From contig JABJCF010000040.1 of NCBI GenBank assembly GCA_018665625.1, positions 1 through 7,178 on the forward strand: 7,178 bases of DNA, given 5' to 3'. Under the pieces are notes generated by a model. It had not been told where the DNA came from. It was given only the letters and a program-made list of their open reading frames with translations, and did not search any database. Every line of letters begins with the position of its first letter. The stretch's first letter is position 1. Made by a program: the position numbers and the translations under genes. Source of the stretch: Nitrospina sp. (lineage in GTDB: Bacteria > Nitrospinota > Nitrospinia > Nitrospinales > VA-1). Of the stretch, positions 1 to 6,315 are shown in pieces.

Positions 1-476
1 ATATTTACTACAGAAGCAATGATAATTCCGATAAGACCCATGAATAAAAAGCTACCCCAGGAGGTCAAGTCTTTTTTGGTTGTATAGCCATAAAGACTCA
101 TTGCGCCAAAGGTGCCTGCCGTGACCATAAAAGTTGAGGTAATGGAGGCTGCGGTGTAAACCACAAACAATGTGGAAAATGTTATGCCGGTCAAGCCTGC
201 ATAAAGAAAAAATACTCCAGTTGCCTGACTGGCACTCATTTGCATGACTCGGGCTGCTAGCCAAAACACCAAACCAATTTGAGCGACTATGAGAACAATC
301 GGAATAATAGGATTGCCCATAACAATGTTAAAAAGTGTTGGGTTATTGGCAACATAATAAGCCATGAAGCCGGTAATTCCGAGTCCGGCTGCCATCCAGT
401 TATAGACACGTACCATAAACCTTTGCTGCTCTGCAGCTACGGCATCTATGCTCATGGTTCGAGGTGAATTTTGCAT
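1..476 (-). CDS. Bax inhibitor-1/YccA family membrane protein, N-terminal part (cut by window edge)
   Basis: I translated this gene by hand: it is open from an ATG at 476 to the left edge, giving 158 codons of a family that is usually about 220-240 residues. The start is supported by AAGGA at 485-489, 8 nt upstream of the ATG. After a soluble N-terminus of about 27 residues come hydrophobic segments at roughly 28-43, 54-75, 86-109, 112-131 and 140-157. The stretch at 121-138, with GTFGAMSLYGYTTKKDLT, and the following GSFLFMGLIG are typical of the bacterial YccA/YbhL branch of the BI-1 (TMBIM) family. In Escherichia coli, YccA modulates the FtsH protease, and other members are proposed ion channels or leaks; the role here is unknown. 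The gene lies 148 nt downstream of batB on the same strand with its own promoter candidate, so it is probably a separate unit, though read-through from the bat operon is possible. The family call is firm; the C-terminus is not visible. Confidence 0.93.
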   Translation of the reverse strand, partial: MQNSPRTMSIDAVAAEQQRFMVRVYNWMAAGLGITGFMAYYVANNPTLFNIVMGNPIIPIVLIVAQIGLVFWLAARVMQMSASQATGVFFLYAGLTGITFSTLFVVYTAASITSTFMVTAGTFGAMSLYGYTTKKDLTSWGSFLFMGLIGIIIASVVN

Positions 477-493
477 TATCTTTTTCCTTTCAA

Positions 494-520
494 TACGTTT
501 TCGTAAAAAGCCAAGCTTTT
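494..520 (-). other. Two small adjacent hairpins in the BI-1 gene leader
   Basis: Two perfect but AT-rich inverted repeats sit side by side in the predicted leader: AAAAGC/GCTTTT with a 3-nt loop (506-520) and TACG/CGTA with a 4-nt loop (494-505). The stems are short and may be chance. They could be a weak attenuator or an mRNA-stabilising leader structure. They match no riboswitch or known leader element that I recognise. Confidence 0.2.
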
Positions 521-534
521 GAAATACTACTAAT

Positions 535-563
535 TGGATAAAACTTCCAATCAAATTTGTCAA
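535..563 (-). promoter_or_regulatory. Candidate sigma-70 promoter for the BI-1 family gene
   Basis: On the minus strand a perfect -35 box TTGACA (558-563) is followed by a 17-nt spacer and TATCCA (535-540) as the -10 box. The -35 box is consensus, but the -10 matches TATAAT only moderately. Transcription would start near 528 and leave a leader of about 50 nt before the ATG at 476. Position and orientation fit a promoter that makes the BI-1 gene independent of the bat operon. This is inferred from sequence only. Confidence 0.55.
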
Positions 564-624
564 GGTGTTACCAGAAATACTGTATATATTCTACCAAACT
601 CCAGATGGCAAATGCAGACCATTT

Positions 625-1632
625 TTAGGGATGCAATTCCCGGGTTTTTGAAGATAAGCGGGCTTCAAAAAAAAGGAATATTAAGGCGGGAAAAATGAAC
701 CATTGAAACCGCTCCTGCCATATTTTTCTGCGTTCAGATTTAAACTTTTTCTTTTCCAAATTTTGACTTATCTGATCAAGGTAAATGGTTTTTAGATCGA
801 TATCACCCGTAACAGACCTTACATAGCTTCCGCCTGTCTGCAGCGATATTTGTTGGAGAGTTTTTTCATCGAGCTTTGTCAGGATGACTTCCCCCTCTTT
901 GTTTTTTAGAAAACCACCTGATTGATCTGGATTAGGTAAAGGGGCGCCGATTTCTTTACCAATTCCAATGGAATATATTTTCACACCTGCTTCCTGGGCC
1001 TCCTTTGCTGCGGCAAGGGCCTGCCCGGTTTGGTCTTCCCCATCGGTAATCAGGATGATGGCTTTCGATTTTTTCTCTTCCGTGCGAAAGGCTTTTATGG
1101 ATTTTCTCAATGCATCGCCAATGGCCGTACCTTGAATGGGGATGAGATCAGTATCAATTGCCTTTAGAAAGATGCGGGCTGCAGAATAGTCAAGTGTAAG
1201 TGGGCATTGTACGAAAGAGGTTCCTGCAAATGCTACTAGACCCACTCGATCTCCTTTTAGCATATTGAGTAAATCTGAGATTTTGCGTTTGGCTCTTTCC
1301 AGCCGATTTGGGCTTATGTCTTCAGCGAGCATGCTGCGCGAGACGTCTAGCGCAATTATAATATCGACGCCCTCTTGTTTTACATCCTCCCATTGATATC
1401 CCCACTGGGGCCGGGTGAGGGCGAGTAGTAGAAATAAAATTGTCATGGATACACAAATTGCTCGTGAAGTTTGCTGTTTTTTGAAATTCGGGGTCACCAG
1501 CTTGGAAAATAAACTCTCACCGATAAACCGGACAATGAGCTCATATTTCTTACGGTTGGCCCATGCAAGAAAAAACAAAAAGGGAATGACCGCCCAAAAT
1601 ATATGGAAATTTGAGGGAACACCAAACTTCAT
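625..1632 (-). CDS. batB: BatB-type VWA-domain inner-membrane protein
   Basis: This 335-residue protein is the last gene of the moxR/bat operon. It has N-terminal hydrophobic segments at about 8-25 and 57-73, a VWA domain from about 88 to 285, and a C-terminal TM segment at about 309-323. That is the usual Bat layout of a VWA domain held between membrane helices. The MIDAS metal site is complete: DVSRS at 96-100, the threonine of GTAIGDAL at 169, and the aspartate of LITDGED at 197. The GAPLP...GGFLK region (229-243) and the LDEKTLQQIS motif resemble BatB more than BatA. It ends soon after the last TM segment, with no C-terminal TPR region, unlike the VWA-TPR fusions of some proteobacteria. 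The start is supported by AGGAGG at 1643-1648, 10 nt upstream, and lies 1 nt after the batA stop. It probably forms a complex with BatA and MoxR. The batB versus batA name is by motif similarity; the VWA call is certain. Confidence 0.93.
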   Translation of the reverse strand: MKFGVPSNFHIFWAVIPFLFFLAWANRKKYELIVRFIGESLFSKLVTPNFKKQQTSRAICVSMTILFLLLALTRPQWGYQWEDVKQEGVDIIIALDVSRSMLAEDISPNRLERAKRKISDLLNMLKGDRVGLVAFAGTSFVQCPLTLDYSAARIFLKAIDTDLIPIQGTAIGDALRKSIKAFRTEEKKSKAIILITDGEDQTGQALAAAKEAQEAGVKIYSIGIGKEIGAPLPNPDQSGGFLKNKEGEVILTKLDEKTLQQISLQTGGSYVRSVTGDIDLKTIYLDQISQNLEKKKFKSERRKIWQERFQWFIFPALIFLFFEARLSSKTRELHP

Positions 1633-1633
1633 A

Positions 1634-2632
1634 TTACGGGATCCTCCTCATAAAGGTATTGGATAGCACCACTTCCAAAACCAGAAGTAATAGTCCAGGA
1701 ATTAGAAAGTAATGGAATAGTTCTGTGTATTCTGCATGATCAATTACTTTAACTTCGGACTTTTCCATTTCATCAATTTGTTTGTATATGGCTTTTAAAG
1801 ATTCCAGATCAGTAGCCCGGAAGTATTGCCCACCTGTTATTTCGGAGATTTCCTTCAATGTTTCCTCATCAATATCTACTTCTTGATAAACATATCGTTG
1901 CCCGAAAATAGAATTTACCAGGAAGGGAGCTTTTCCATCTGTGCCCACTGCAATAGTGTGAATTTTAATTCCAAATGCTTTGGCGGTTTGCGCTGCCTGA
2001 AGGGGAGGGAGATTGCCTGCATTGTTGCGGCCATCTGTTAAAAGGATTATTAGTTTTGAATCGGACTCAAGGTCCTTCAAGCGTTTTACCGCGATGCCAA
2101 TTGCAGAACCGATTGCTGTCGAGTCTCCTGCCATTCCTATGTCCAGCTTGCTGAGAAAAGATTGGAGTATCCCCTGATCGAGGGTGAGAGGACATTGGGT
2201 GTAGGCTTCGGAGCCAAAAACGACCATGCCCATGCGGTCATTAGGGCGGTTTTCTATGAACTGCGAAACCACATCCTTGACCATTGCAAGACGTGTGTCG
2301 CGCTTTTCATCTTTTATAAAGTCCAGGGCCTGCATACTTCCAGAAGTGTCTAGCGCCAGCATTATGTCGACACCTACAGATAAGATTTCTGTGCTTTTTT
2401 GCCCTTCCTGCGGGCGGGCAAGCGCAAGAACTATTAACGATACCGCCAGCAGTCGTAATACCAGAGGTAGTATTGATAAAAATTCAACTTTTGCGGAACG
2501 AACCGTTTGTAATATTTCCAGTGACGAATAATTTATCGATGCCAGTTCTTTGCCTTTTCCTTTGATAGCCAGATAAGGAACTATCAGGAAAAATAATAAA
2601 AGCCAGGGGTCTTCAAATTGAAAAAATCTCAT
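1634..2632 (-). CDS. batA: BatA-type VWA-domain inner-membrane protein
   Basis: This 332-residue protein is a paralogue of the gene after it. Hydrophobic segments lie at about 9-23 and 52-72, followed by the LARPQ motif (71-75) that is typical of the Bat/YfbK-like VWA group. A VWA domain spans about 87-285 and a C-terminal TM segment lies at about 306-325. The MIDAS residues are all present: DTSGS at 95-99, the threonine of STAIGSAI at 172, and the aspartate of LLTDGRNN at 200. The FGQRYVYQEVDIDEETL region (243-259) is characteristic of BatA. The ATG overlaps the stop of the upstream gene by one base (TGATG) and has no clear SD, so translation is probably coupled. The bat genes are named from Bacteroides fragilis aerotolerance, but that phenotype is not established in most bacteria. 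The likely role is as a membrane-anchored, MIDAS-bearing partner of the MoxR ATPase. Confidence 0.94.
   Translation of the reverse strand: MRFFQFEDPWLLLFFLIVPYLAIKGKGKELASINYSSLEILQTVRSAKVEFLSILPLVLRLLAVSLIVLALARPQEGQKSTEILSVGVDIMLALDTSGSMQALDFIKDEKRDTRLAMVKDVVSQFIENRPNDRMGMVVFGSEAYTQCPLTLDQGILQSFLSKLDIGMAGDSTAIGSAIGIAVKRLKDLESDSKLIILLTDGRNNAGNLPPLQAAQTAKAFGIKIHTIAVGTDGKAPFLVNSIFGQRYVYQEVDIDEETLKEISEITGGQYFRATDLESLKAIYKQIDEMEKSEVKVIDHAEYTELFHYFLIPGLLLLVLEVVLSNTFMRRIP
1643..1648 (-). promoter_or_regulatory. Strong Shine-Dalgarno for batB inside the batA 3' end
   Basis: The minus strand reads AGGAGG here, 10 nt before the batB ATG, within the last codons of batA. It is the strongest ribosome binding site in the operon. 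The other internal genes have weak or no SD and probably depend on translational coupling, so batB may be translated more independently. Confidence 0.7.
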
Positions 2633-3654
2633 CAGTTTTTTATTGTCTGCGGTTCAGGTATTTCCTGGGAACGCGAGACTTCTTTTATAAAACGGATTAT
2701 TAATTCAATAGGATCAGAGTGTGCTTCAGCTTTAGCAAATTTTACCTGATCAATGTCTGTGAGAATGGCTCTTGATTGTAATTTTTGACTGTCGGTTAAA
2801 TCTGAGGAACTTTTAAAATGGGCGGTAATTTCTTCAGTGGTCCATTCTTGAGCTGGGAATAGATAGCGGTTTTCAAGGTATCTCCTGAATATTTCTGAGA
2901 GCTCAAAAAAATGGTCGCGAACGCGTCCCAGTTTCATCCATTCACGTTTTTGAAGTTCTTCTAATTCTTGCATCGCCTTTTGCTCGGCGGTGAGTATAAT
3001 TGCGGTTTCCTTTTTCTCTGGGGAACTGTTTCTCCATTTTTTCAATAGAAAATATGCCAGGGCCAATAGGCACACAACCCCCAATGCTTTCCATAGGTAA
3101 TGCGTCCAGGGAGGTTTAATATTGGCGATTGGTTTTATATCTTTAATGTCTGAGGCGTTATTTTCTAGTTGAAGAAGGGATTGCACTTCAATGCTGATTT
3201 CTGGAGTCAATATTTTCCCTCGCACAAGTTGTTTGTTTTGATCTGGCGCATCAAACCAGACTGGGATGGCGGGGAGTATTATCGGGCCAGTTTTGTCTAT
3301 CCTTAGTTTTAACCAGAACTCTTGAATACTCTGGTTACTGTCACTTTTTAGTTTATGTTTGCCATCTTCAACTTTTTCCATTCCCTCCAGTATTAAATAT
3401 TCCGGCATATGCAAAATGATATCTGGATCATGCTTAACGGTGATGGAGTAGGTGATGATATCTCCCAATGTGGGTTGCATATTATCAACCTTTGCGTCAA
3501 CAGAAACGGGTTCGTTGCTCCAAGAGGTAGAAGCTAGGGAAAGTACTAATATTAGTGCATAAATCGTCATTGCGAAGAGCCGGAGGCGATGAAGCAATCC
3601 AGTGGTCGCTTGCGGTGACCTGCGTAAGGGGACTTGAGAGTTCAGATTGTCCAT
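2632..3654 (-). CDS. BatD-like membrane protein with repeat-derived N-terminus
   Basis: This 340-residue protein has a hydrophobic export signal at about 29-46 (likely cut near STSWS-NE). A periplasmic beta-rich region (about 48-160) resembles the N-terminal BatD/DUF4381-type domain. The DIKPIANIKPPW linker (171-182) precedes a single TM helix at about 187-204. The cytoplasmic C-terminal region is helical, with the motif RRYLENRYLFPAQEWTTEEI at 257-276, as in the proteins usually found beside VWA genes. It is shorter than full-length Bacteroides BatD. The start at 3654 is 2 nt after the upstream stop and fits the compact operon, but no SD is visible. Residues about 8-30 are encoded by a palindromic repeat (about 3565-3630). 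An alternative ATG at 3570 (residue 29) begins within the repeat's edge, but it has no SD and leaves a signal peptide without positive charge. Proposed role: a periplasmic/membrane scaffold of the MoxR-VWA complex. Confidence 0.82.
   Translation of the reverse strand: MDNLNSQVPLRRSPQATTGLLHRLRLFAMTIYALILVLSLASTSWSNEPVSVDAKVDNMQPTLGDIITYSITVKHDPDIILHMPEYLILEGMEKVEDGKHKLKSDSNQSIQEFWLKLRIDKTGPIILPAIPVWFDAPDQNKQLVRGKILTPEISIEVQSLLQLENNASDIKDIKPIANIKPPWTHYLWKALGVVCLLALAYFLLKKWRNSSPEKKETAIILTAEQKAMQELEELQKREWMKLGRVRDHFFELSEIFRRYLENRYLFPAQEWTTEEITAHFKSSSDLTDSQKLQSRAILTDIDQVKFAKAEAHSDPIELIIRFIKEVSRSQEIPEPQTIKN
3565..3630. repeat. Palindromic interspersed repeat inside the BatD-like gene
   Basis: On the plus strand, ATTGC at 3569-3573 pairs with GCAAT at 3594-3598 around an inner stem GCC-GGA-GGC (3579-3587). 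A second hairpin, GGTCGC/GTGACC with loop TTGCG (3604-3620), follows. The first hairpin closely resembles the widespread dispersed bacterial repeat that runs roughly ATTGCGAGGAGC...GAAGCAATCC, normally found many times between genes. That identity is from memory, not a search. The outer limits are uncertain: the left edge near 3565 is clear, the right edge may reach 3620-3640. It lies within the first 30 codons of the BatD-like gene and is open in that frame. I found no second copy in the window. Confidence 0.7.
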
Positions 3655-3656
3655 GG

Positions 3657-4091
3657 CTATTTTACTTTTGTGACACAGGTATCAATGAGGGGTTGCAACT
3701 TATCCAGGTTTTCAGGGTTTGCGGCTTCAGAACGGAATAGCCAGACCAGAGCTTCTTTGCAGTTTCCAAGTTTCAGGTACAGTTTTCCGGCAGTAGATGC
3801 AGCCTCGGCTCTGGCGAAAGAATTGGTCTTTTCTGATTCCCAAATTTCAATATATTGATCCAGTGCTTGTTCTATAAAACCGACCTGTTGAAGTCTCTCT
3901 CCGGTTTTGTTCAACTCCATAATCCGTGGGTCTTTCAAACTAAATTCCTGCTTTTTAGGCACGGTTTCTTTGGAGGAGATGAGTTTTGCGAAAAACGCAA
4001 CGAAGGCAAGCAGAGTTATTCCTGTCAAAATATATACAACGATTTTTAACTTTCCGCTGACTCCGTCTTCGGGCAATTCTGAATCACTCAT
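3657..4091 (-). CDS. Small one-TM protein with TPR-like helices, Bat operon subunit
   Basis: This 144-residue protein has a short acidic N-terminus, one TM helix at about 16-37, and a helical soluble part. Residues about 56-88 and 94-127 look like two tetratricopeptide-type helix pairs. The second reads AGKLYLKLGNCKEALVWLFR and then EAANPEN, close to the TPR pattern of small and large residues with a proline at the end. A third partial helix may lie at 129-142. With positive residues just after the helix (K36, K41, K46) and acidic ones before it, orientation is uncertain. It starts 1 nt after the DUF58 stop (TAATATG) and ends 2 nt before the BatD-like start, so it is a genuine operon member. 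By position and fold it may replace BatC/BatE, the TPR proteins of longer bat operons, as a protein-protein adaptor. I do not recognise a named family; the TPR call is by eye. Confidence 0.75.
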   Translation of the reverse strand: MSDSELPEDGVSGKLKIVVYILTGITLLAFVAFFAKLISSKETVPKKQEFSLKDPRIMELNKTGERLQQVGFIEQALDQYIEIWESEKTNSFARAEAASTAGKLYLKLGNCKEALVWLFRSEAANPENLDKLQPLIDTCVTKVK

Positions 4092-4092
4092 A

Positions 4093-5040
4093 TTAATGTT
4101 TCTTTTCTCTGAATTTGAAGTATTTAATGATTGGGTCTGTTAAGGATTTATTCGTGTGAATTTCTATGGTATCGATTCCTATAGAGCTAAAAAAAGTTTT
4201 TTGTTCCTGCCGTTTTTTAATACACAGATTTTTGTGTTTTTTGATCATTTCGAGATCATTGGTGTCTACCAACAAGGTTTTTCCTGTCTCAGAATCTTCA
4301 AGGTAAACCATTCCAACATTGGGAAGGGTTTCTTCACGCGGATCAATTATATTTATTGCAACAATGTCAAATCTTTGTCGAGCAAGTTTTAATTGGGATT
4401 CATAGTGGTCGTCTTGAAAATCGGAGATTAAGAAAGTGGTCGCCTTCTTTTTCTGGATTTTAAGTAAATATTCCAGAGGCAGTGACAGGTTGGTGCCTTT
4501 GCCTTCGGGTTGAAAACTCAATATGGTGCGGATGATATTCCATATATGACCTTTACCCTTTTTCGGTGGAATATAATGTTCAATTTTATCTGAGAATATA
4601 ATGAGCCCTATCTTGTCATTATTTTTAATAGCTGCAAAGGCGAGTATGGATGCCACTTCTGCCGCAATTTCATTTTTCATTTTCTGTTCAGAACCAAAAC
4701 TACCTGAAGAACTCACATCGACAAGAAGCATTAAGGTGAGTTCCCTTTCTTCAATAAACTCTTTAATGAAGGGTTGATTCATGCGAGCAGTTACATTCCA
4801 ATCGATCAATCGGACGTCATCTCCGGGTTGATATTCACGAACTTCGCTGAATTCCATTCCTCGGCCTTTAAATGCGGAAACATATTCACCTGCCATGATG
4901 TCGTTTACCATGTAGTTGGTTTTTACCTGGATATTCTTGATCCGCTGCAATAGCTCAGGTGAAAGGTGATTTTCCTTTTCAGCCGAATGTGTCGGAACGC
5001 TGAACCATTCTCGAAAATTTTTTGTCAATGTTTGGAACAT
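4093..5040 (-). CDS. DUF58 family protein (VWA-like, MoxR partner)
   Basis: This 315-residue protein carries the DUF58 signature: GEYVSAFKGRGMEFSEVREY at 51-70, then QPGDDVRLIDWNVTARM, and the FIEERELTLMLLVD strand. It continues into a VWA-like fold with a complete MIDAS-type DVSSS at 108-112, a threonine at 183 (GKGTNLS) and an aspartate at 207 in LISDFQDD. No TM segment or signal peptide is evident, so this member is probably cytoplasmic; many DUF58 proteins carry two N-terminal TM helices, but the shorter soluble type found in moxR-bat operons does not. The gene lies 5 nt after the moxR stop, has no obvious SD and is likely translationally coupled. DUF58 proteins are near-constant partners of MoxR ATPases and probably link the ATPase to MIDAS-bearing clients. 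The last 60 residues are lysine-rich and less conserved. Confidence 0.93.
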   Translation of the reverse strand: MFQTLTKNFREWFSVPTHSAEKENHLSPELLQRIKNIQVKTNYMVNDIMAGEYVSAFKGRGMEFSEVREYQPGDDVRLIDWNVTARMNQPFIKEFIEERELTLMLLVDVSSSGSFGSEQKMKNEIAAEVASILAFAAIKNNDKIGLIIFSDKIEHYIPPKKGKGHIWNIIRTILSFQPEGKGTNLSLPLEYLLKIQKKKATTFLISDFQDDHYESQLKLARQRFDIVAINIIDPREETLPNVGMVYLEDSETGKTLLVDTNDLEMIKKHKNLCIKKRQEQKTFFSSIGIDTIEIHTNKSLTDPIIKYFKFREKKH

Positions 5041-5045
5041 ATCAG

Positions 5046-6038
5046 TTAGGGAACTTCGATGGTGTCGAAAAGTGATTTTAGTATGTCATCTGCACTGACG
5101 TTTTCAGCCTCTGCCTCGTAAGTAAGAATGACTCTATGCCGCAGTACATCCATACCTATGCTTTTAATATCGTGAGGAACAACATATCCGCGTCGCTGTA
5201 AAAAGGCGTAGGCCTTGGCCGCGCGATTAAGGAAAATGGAAGCGCGTGGCGAAGCCCCGAACTGGATCATTCCGGCATAAGAAGAAAGCTGATTTGCTTT
5301 TGGATCTCTTGTCGCTGTTACTAAATTAATAATGTAGTCCTGAAGATTTTCATCAATATAAATTGAGTCAATAACGTTTCGTGCTTTTAATATGTCTGCA
5401 GGGTCGACCACGGGCTTGACTTTGTATGGATCAGCACTTGATGACATGCGCTGCATGATTAGTTTTTCTTCTTCTTTGGAAGGATAGTCTATGTGAAGCT
5501 TTAACATGAAACGATCGATCTGAGCTTCGGGTAATGGATAAGTTCCTTCTTGCTCGATTGGATTTTGAGTGGCAATAACCATAAACGGGTAATCCAACTG
5601 AAAGGTGTTCCCAGCTATTGTAATTTGCCGTTCCTGCATGGCTTCCAGTAGAGCGCTTTGAACCTTGGCCGGGGCGCGATTGATTTCGTCTGCCAAAATA
5701 ATATTGGAAAATAAGGGTCCCTTTTTTATATCGAACTCGCCTGTTTTGGGTTGATATATTTGCGTGCCTAAAAGATCAGCGGGGAGCAAATCTGGGGTGA
5801 ATTGAATGCGTTTGAAATCTGCTTTTACAGATTGAGCCAGAGTTTTAACGGAGGTCGTTTTTGCCAGACCTGGAACTCCTTCCAGCAGAATATGTTCTCC
5901 AATTAATAATCCCAGCACCAGCCTTTCGGTGAGATACTTTTGTCCCACCATAACTTGATCTAGTTCGTGGAGCAGGGGAGGAATGAATCCGCTGGCTTGA
6001 TTGACTTGCTCTGAAATTTCATCGATATTTTGAACCAT
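5046..6038 (-). CDS. moxR: MoxR family AAA+ ATPase
   Basis: This 330-residue protein is full length for the family. Visible motifs, in order, are Walker A GVPGLAKT (54-61), the QFTPDLLPADLLG segment (79-91), Walker B IILADEIN (113-120), RAPAKVQSALLEAMQE (121-136), sensor 1 in ATQNP (156-160), the EAQIDRF arginine region (171-177) and sensor 2 in GASPRAS (261-267). The C-terminal lid domain ends with the HRVILTYEAEAE motif typical of MoxR. It is a cytoplasmic, probably hexameric ATPase that remodels or activates partners with VWA/MIDAS domains; the partners here are the DUF58, BatA and BatB proteins encoded next. It is the first gene of the operon. The start at 6038 is supported by AAGG (6047-6050), 8 nt upstream. 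All catalytic residues I looked for are present, so it should be active. Confidence 0.97.
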   Translation of the reverse strand: MVQNIDEISEQVNQASGFIPPLLHELDQVMVGQKYLTERLVLGLLIGEHILLEGVPGLAKTTSVKTLAQSVKADFKRIQFTPDLLPADLLGTQIYQPKTGEFDIKKGPLFSNIILADEINRAPAKVQSALLEAMQERQITIAGNTFQLDYPFMVIATQNPIEQEGTYPLPEAQIDRFMLKLHIDYPSKEEEKLIMQRMSSSADPYKVKPVVDPADILKARNVIDSIYIDENLQDYIINLVTATRDPKANQLSSYAGMIQFGASPRASIFLNRAAKAYAFLQRRGYVVPHDIKSIGMDVLRHRVILTYEAEAENVSADDILKSLFDTIEVP

Positions 6039-6234
6039 ACTTGCTACCTTATCTGTTGAATGGATTTAAAAATGAGGAACCGGGAAGAAAAAATACGTTA
6101 TAAAAATATAATAAACTGAGGCAGAAAAAAATTAAAATTTTTTAACCTGAAGCCTTATATGAACCTGACTTTTGCTGTTTTGACTTATAAATGAGACAAA
6201 TTCGGGTTTGATGGGCAAAAAAATGATTTTAGGC

Positions 6235-6262
6235 TTTACAAGAGCCATAACTTAAATAGAAT
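6235..6262 (+). promoter_or_regulatory. Candidate sigma-70 promoter for the LRR gene
   Basis: TTTACA (6235-6240) and TAGAAT (6257-6262) are separated by 16 nt, each one base off the consensus hexamer. Transcription would begin near 6269 and leave a leader of about 47 nt ending in the SD and ATG at 6316. Spacing and position are good; inferred from sequence only. Confidence 0.6.
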
Positions 6263-6304
6263 AGCAGGCTTAACCCATTTTACCAGATAAGCGTAGAATA
6301 GCAC

Positions 6305-6308
6305 GGAG
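6305..6308 (+). promoter_or_regulatory. Ribosome binding site that sets the LRR gene start
   Basis: GGAG lies 7 nt upstream of the ATG at 6316. The next in-frame stop upstream is TAA at 6271, and no ATG, GTG or TTG codon lies in frame between it and 6316, so this start is well determined. Confidence 0.75.
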
Positions 6309-6315
6309 TGTAGCA

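Larger units (their letters stand above)
6039..6315. other. AT-rich divergent intergenic region between moxR and the LRR gene
   Basis: This 277-nt region separates two divergent genes. It is rich in A and T runs (6100-6142), which could bend the DNA. It holds a direct repeat AACCTGA at 6144-6150 and 6162-6168, 18 bp apart, which could be a regulator site or chance. A good promoter faces the LRR gene. On the moxR side I see AT-rich -10-like sequences but no -35 box at proper spacing, so the bat operon promoter may need an activator or another sigma factor. I see no RNA gene or clear terminator. Confidence 0.6.

Noticed and set aside
52..264. Minus-strand open frame of 70 codons at the left end
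   Set aside because: It is a different frame within the BI-1 family gene, whose true frame runs open from 476 to the left edge with clear family motifs.
602..624. Possible terminator after batB (ATGG...CCAT inverted repeat)
   Set aside because: The stem is only 4 bp with a 10-nt loop, and the T run lies on the wrong side for the minus-strand transcript. I do not call a terminator here.
1415..1666. Plus-strand open frame of 83 codons across the batB/batA junction
   Set aside because: It is antisense to TM-coding parts of batB and to the batA 3' end; its translation has no family features.
2226..2531. Plus-strand open frame of 101 codons opposite batA
   Set aside because: It lies wholly within the well-supported batA VWA domain, shows no recognisable motif and has no promoter or SD.
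6120..6143. Near-palindromic A/T tract that could be taken for a terminator
   Set aside because: It has almost no GC in the stem and lies between divergent promoters, where no transcript ends. It is more simply an AT-rich bendable tract.
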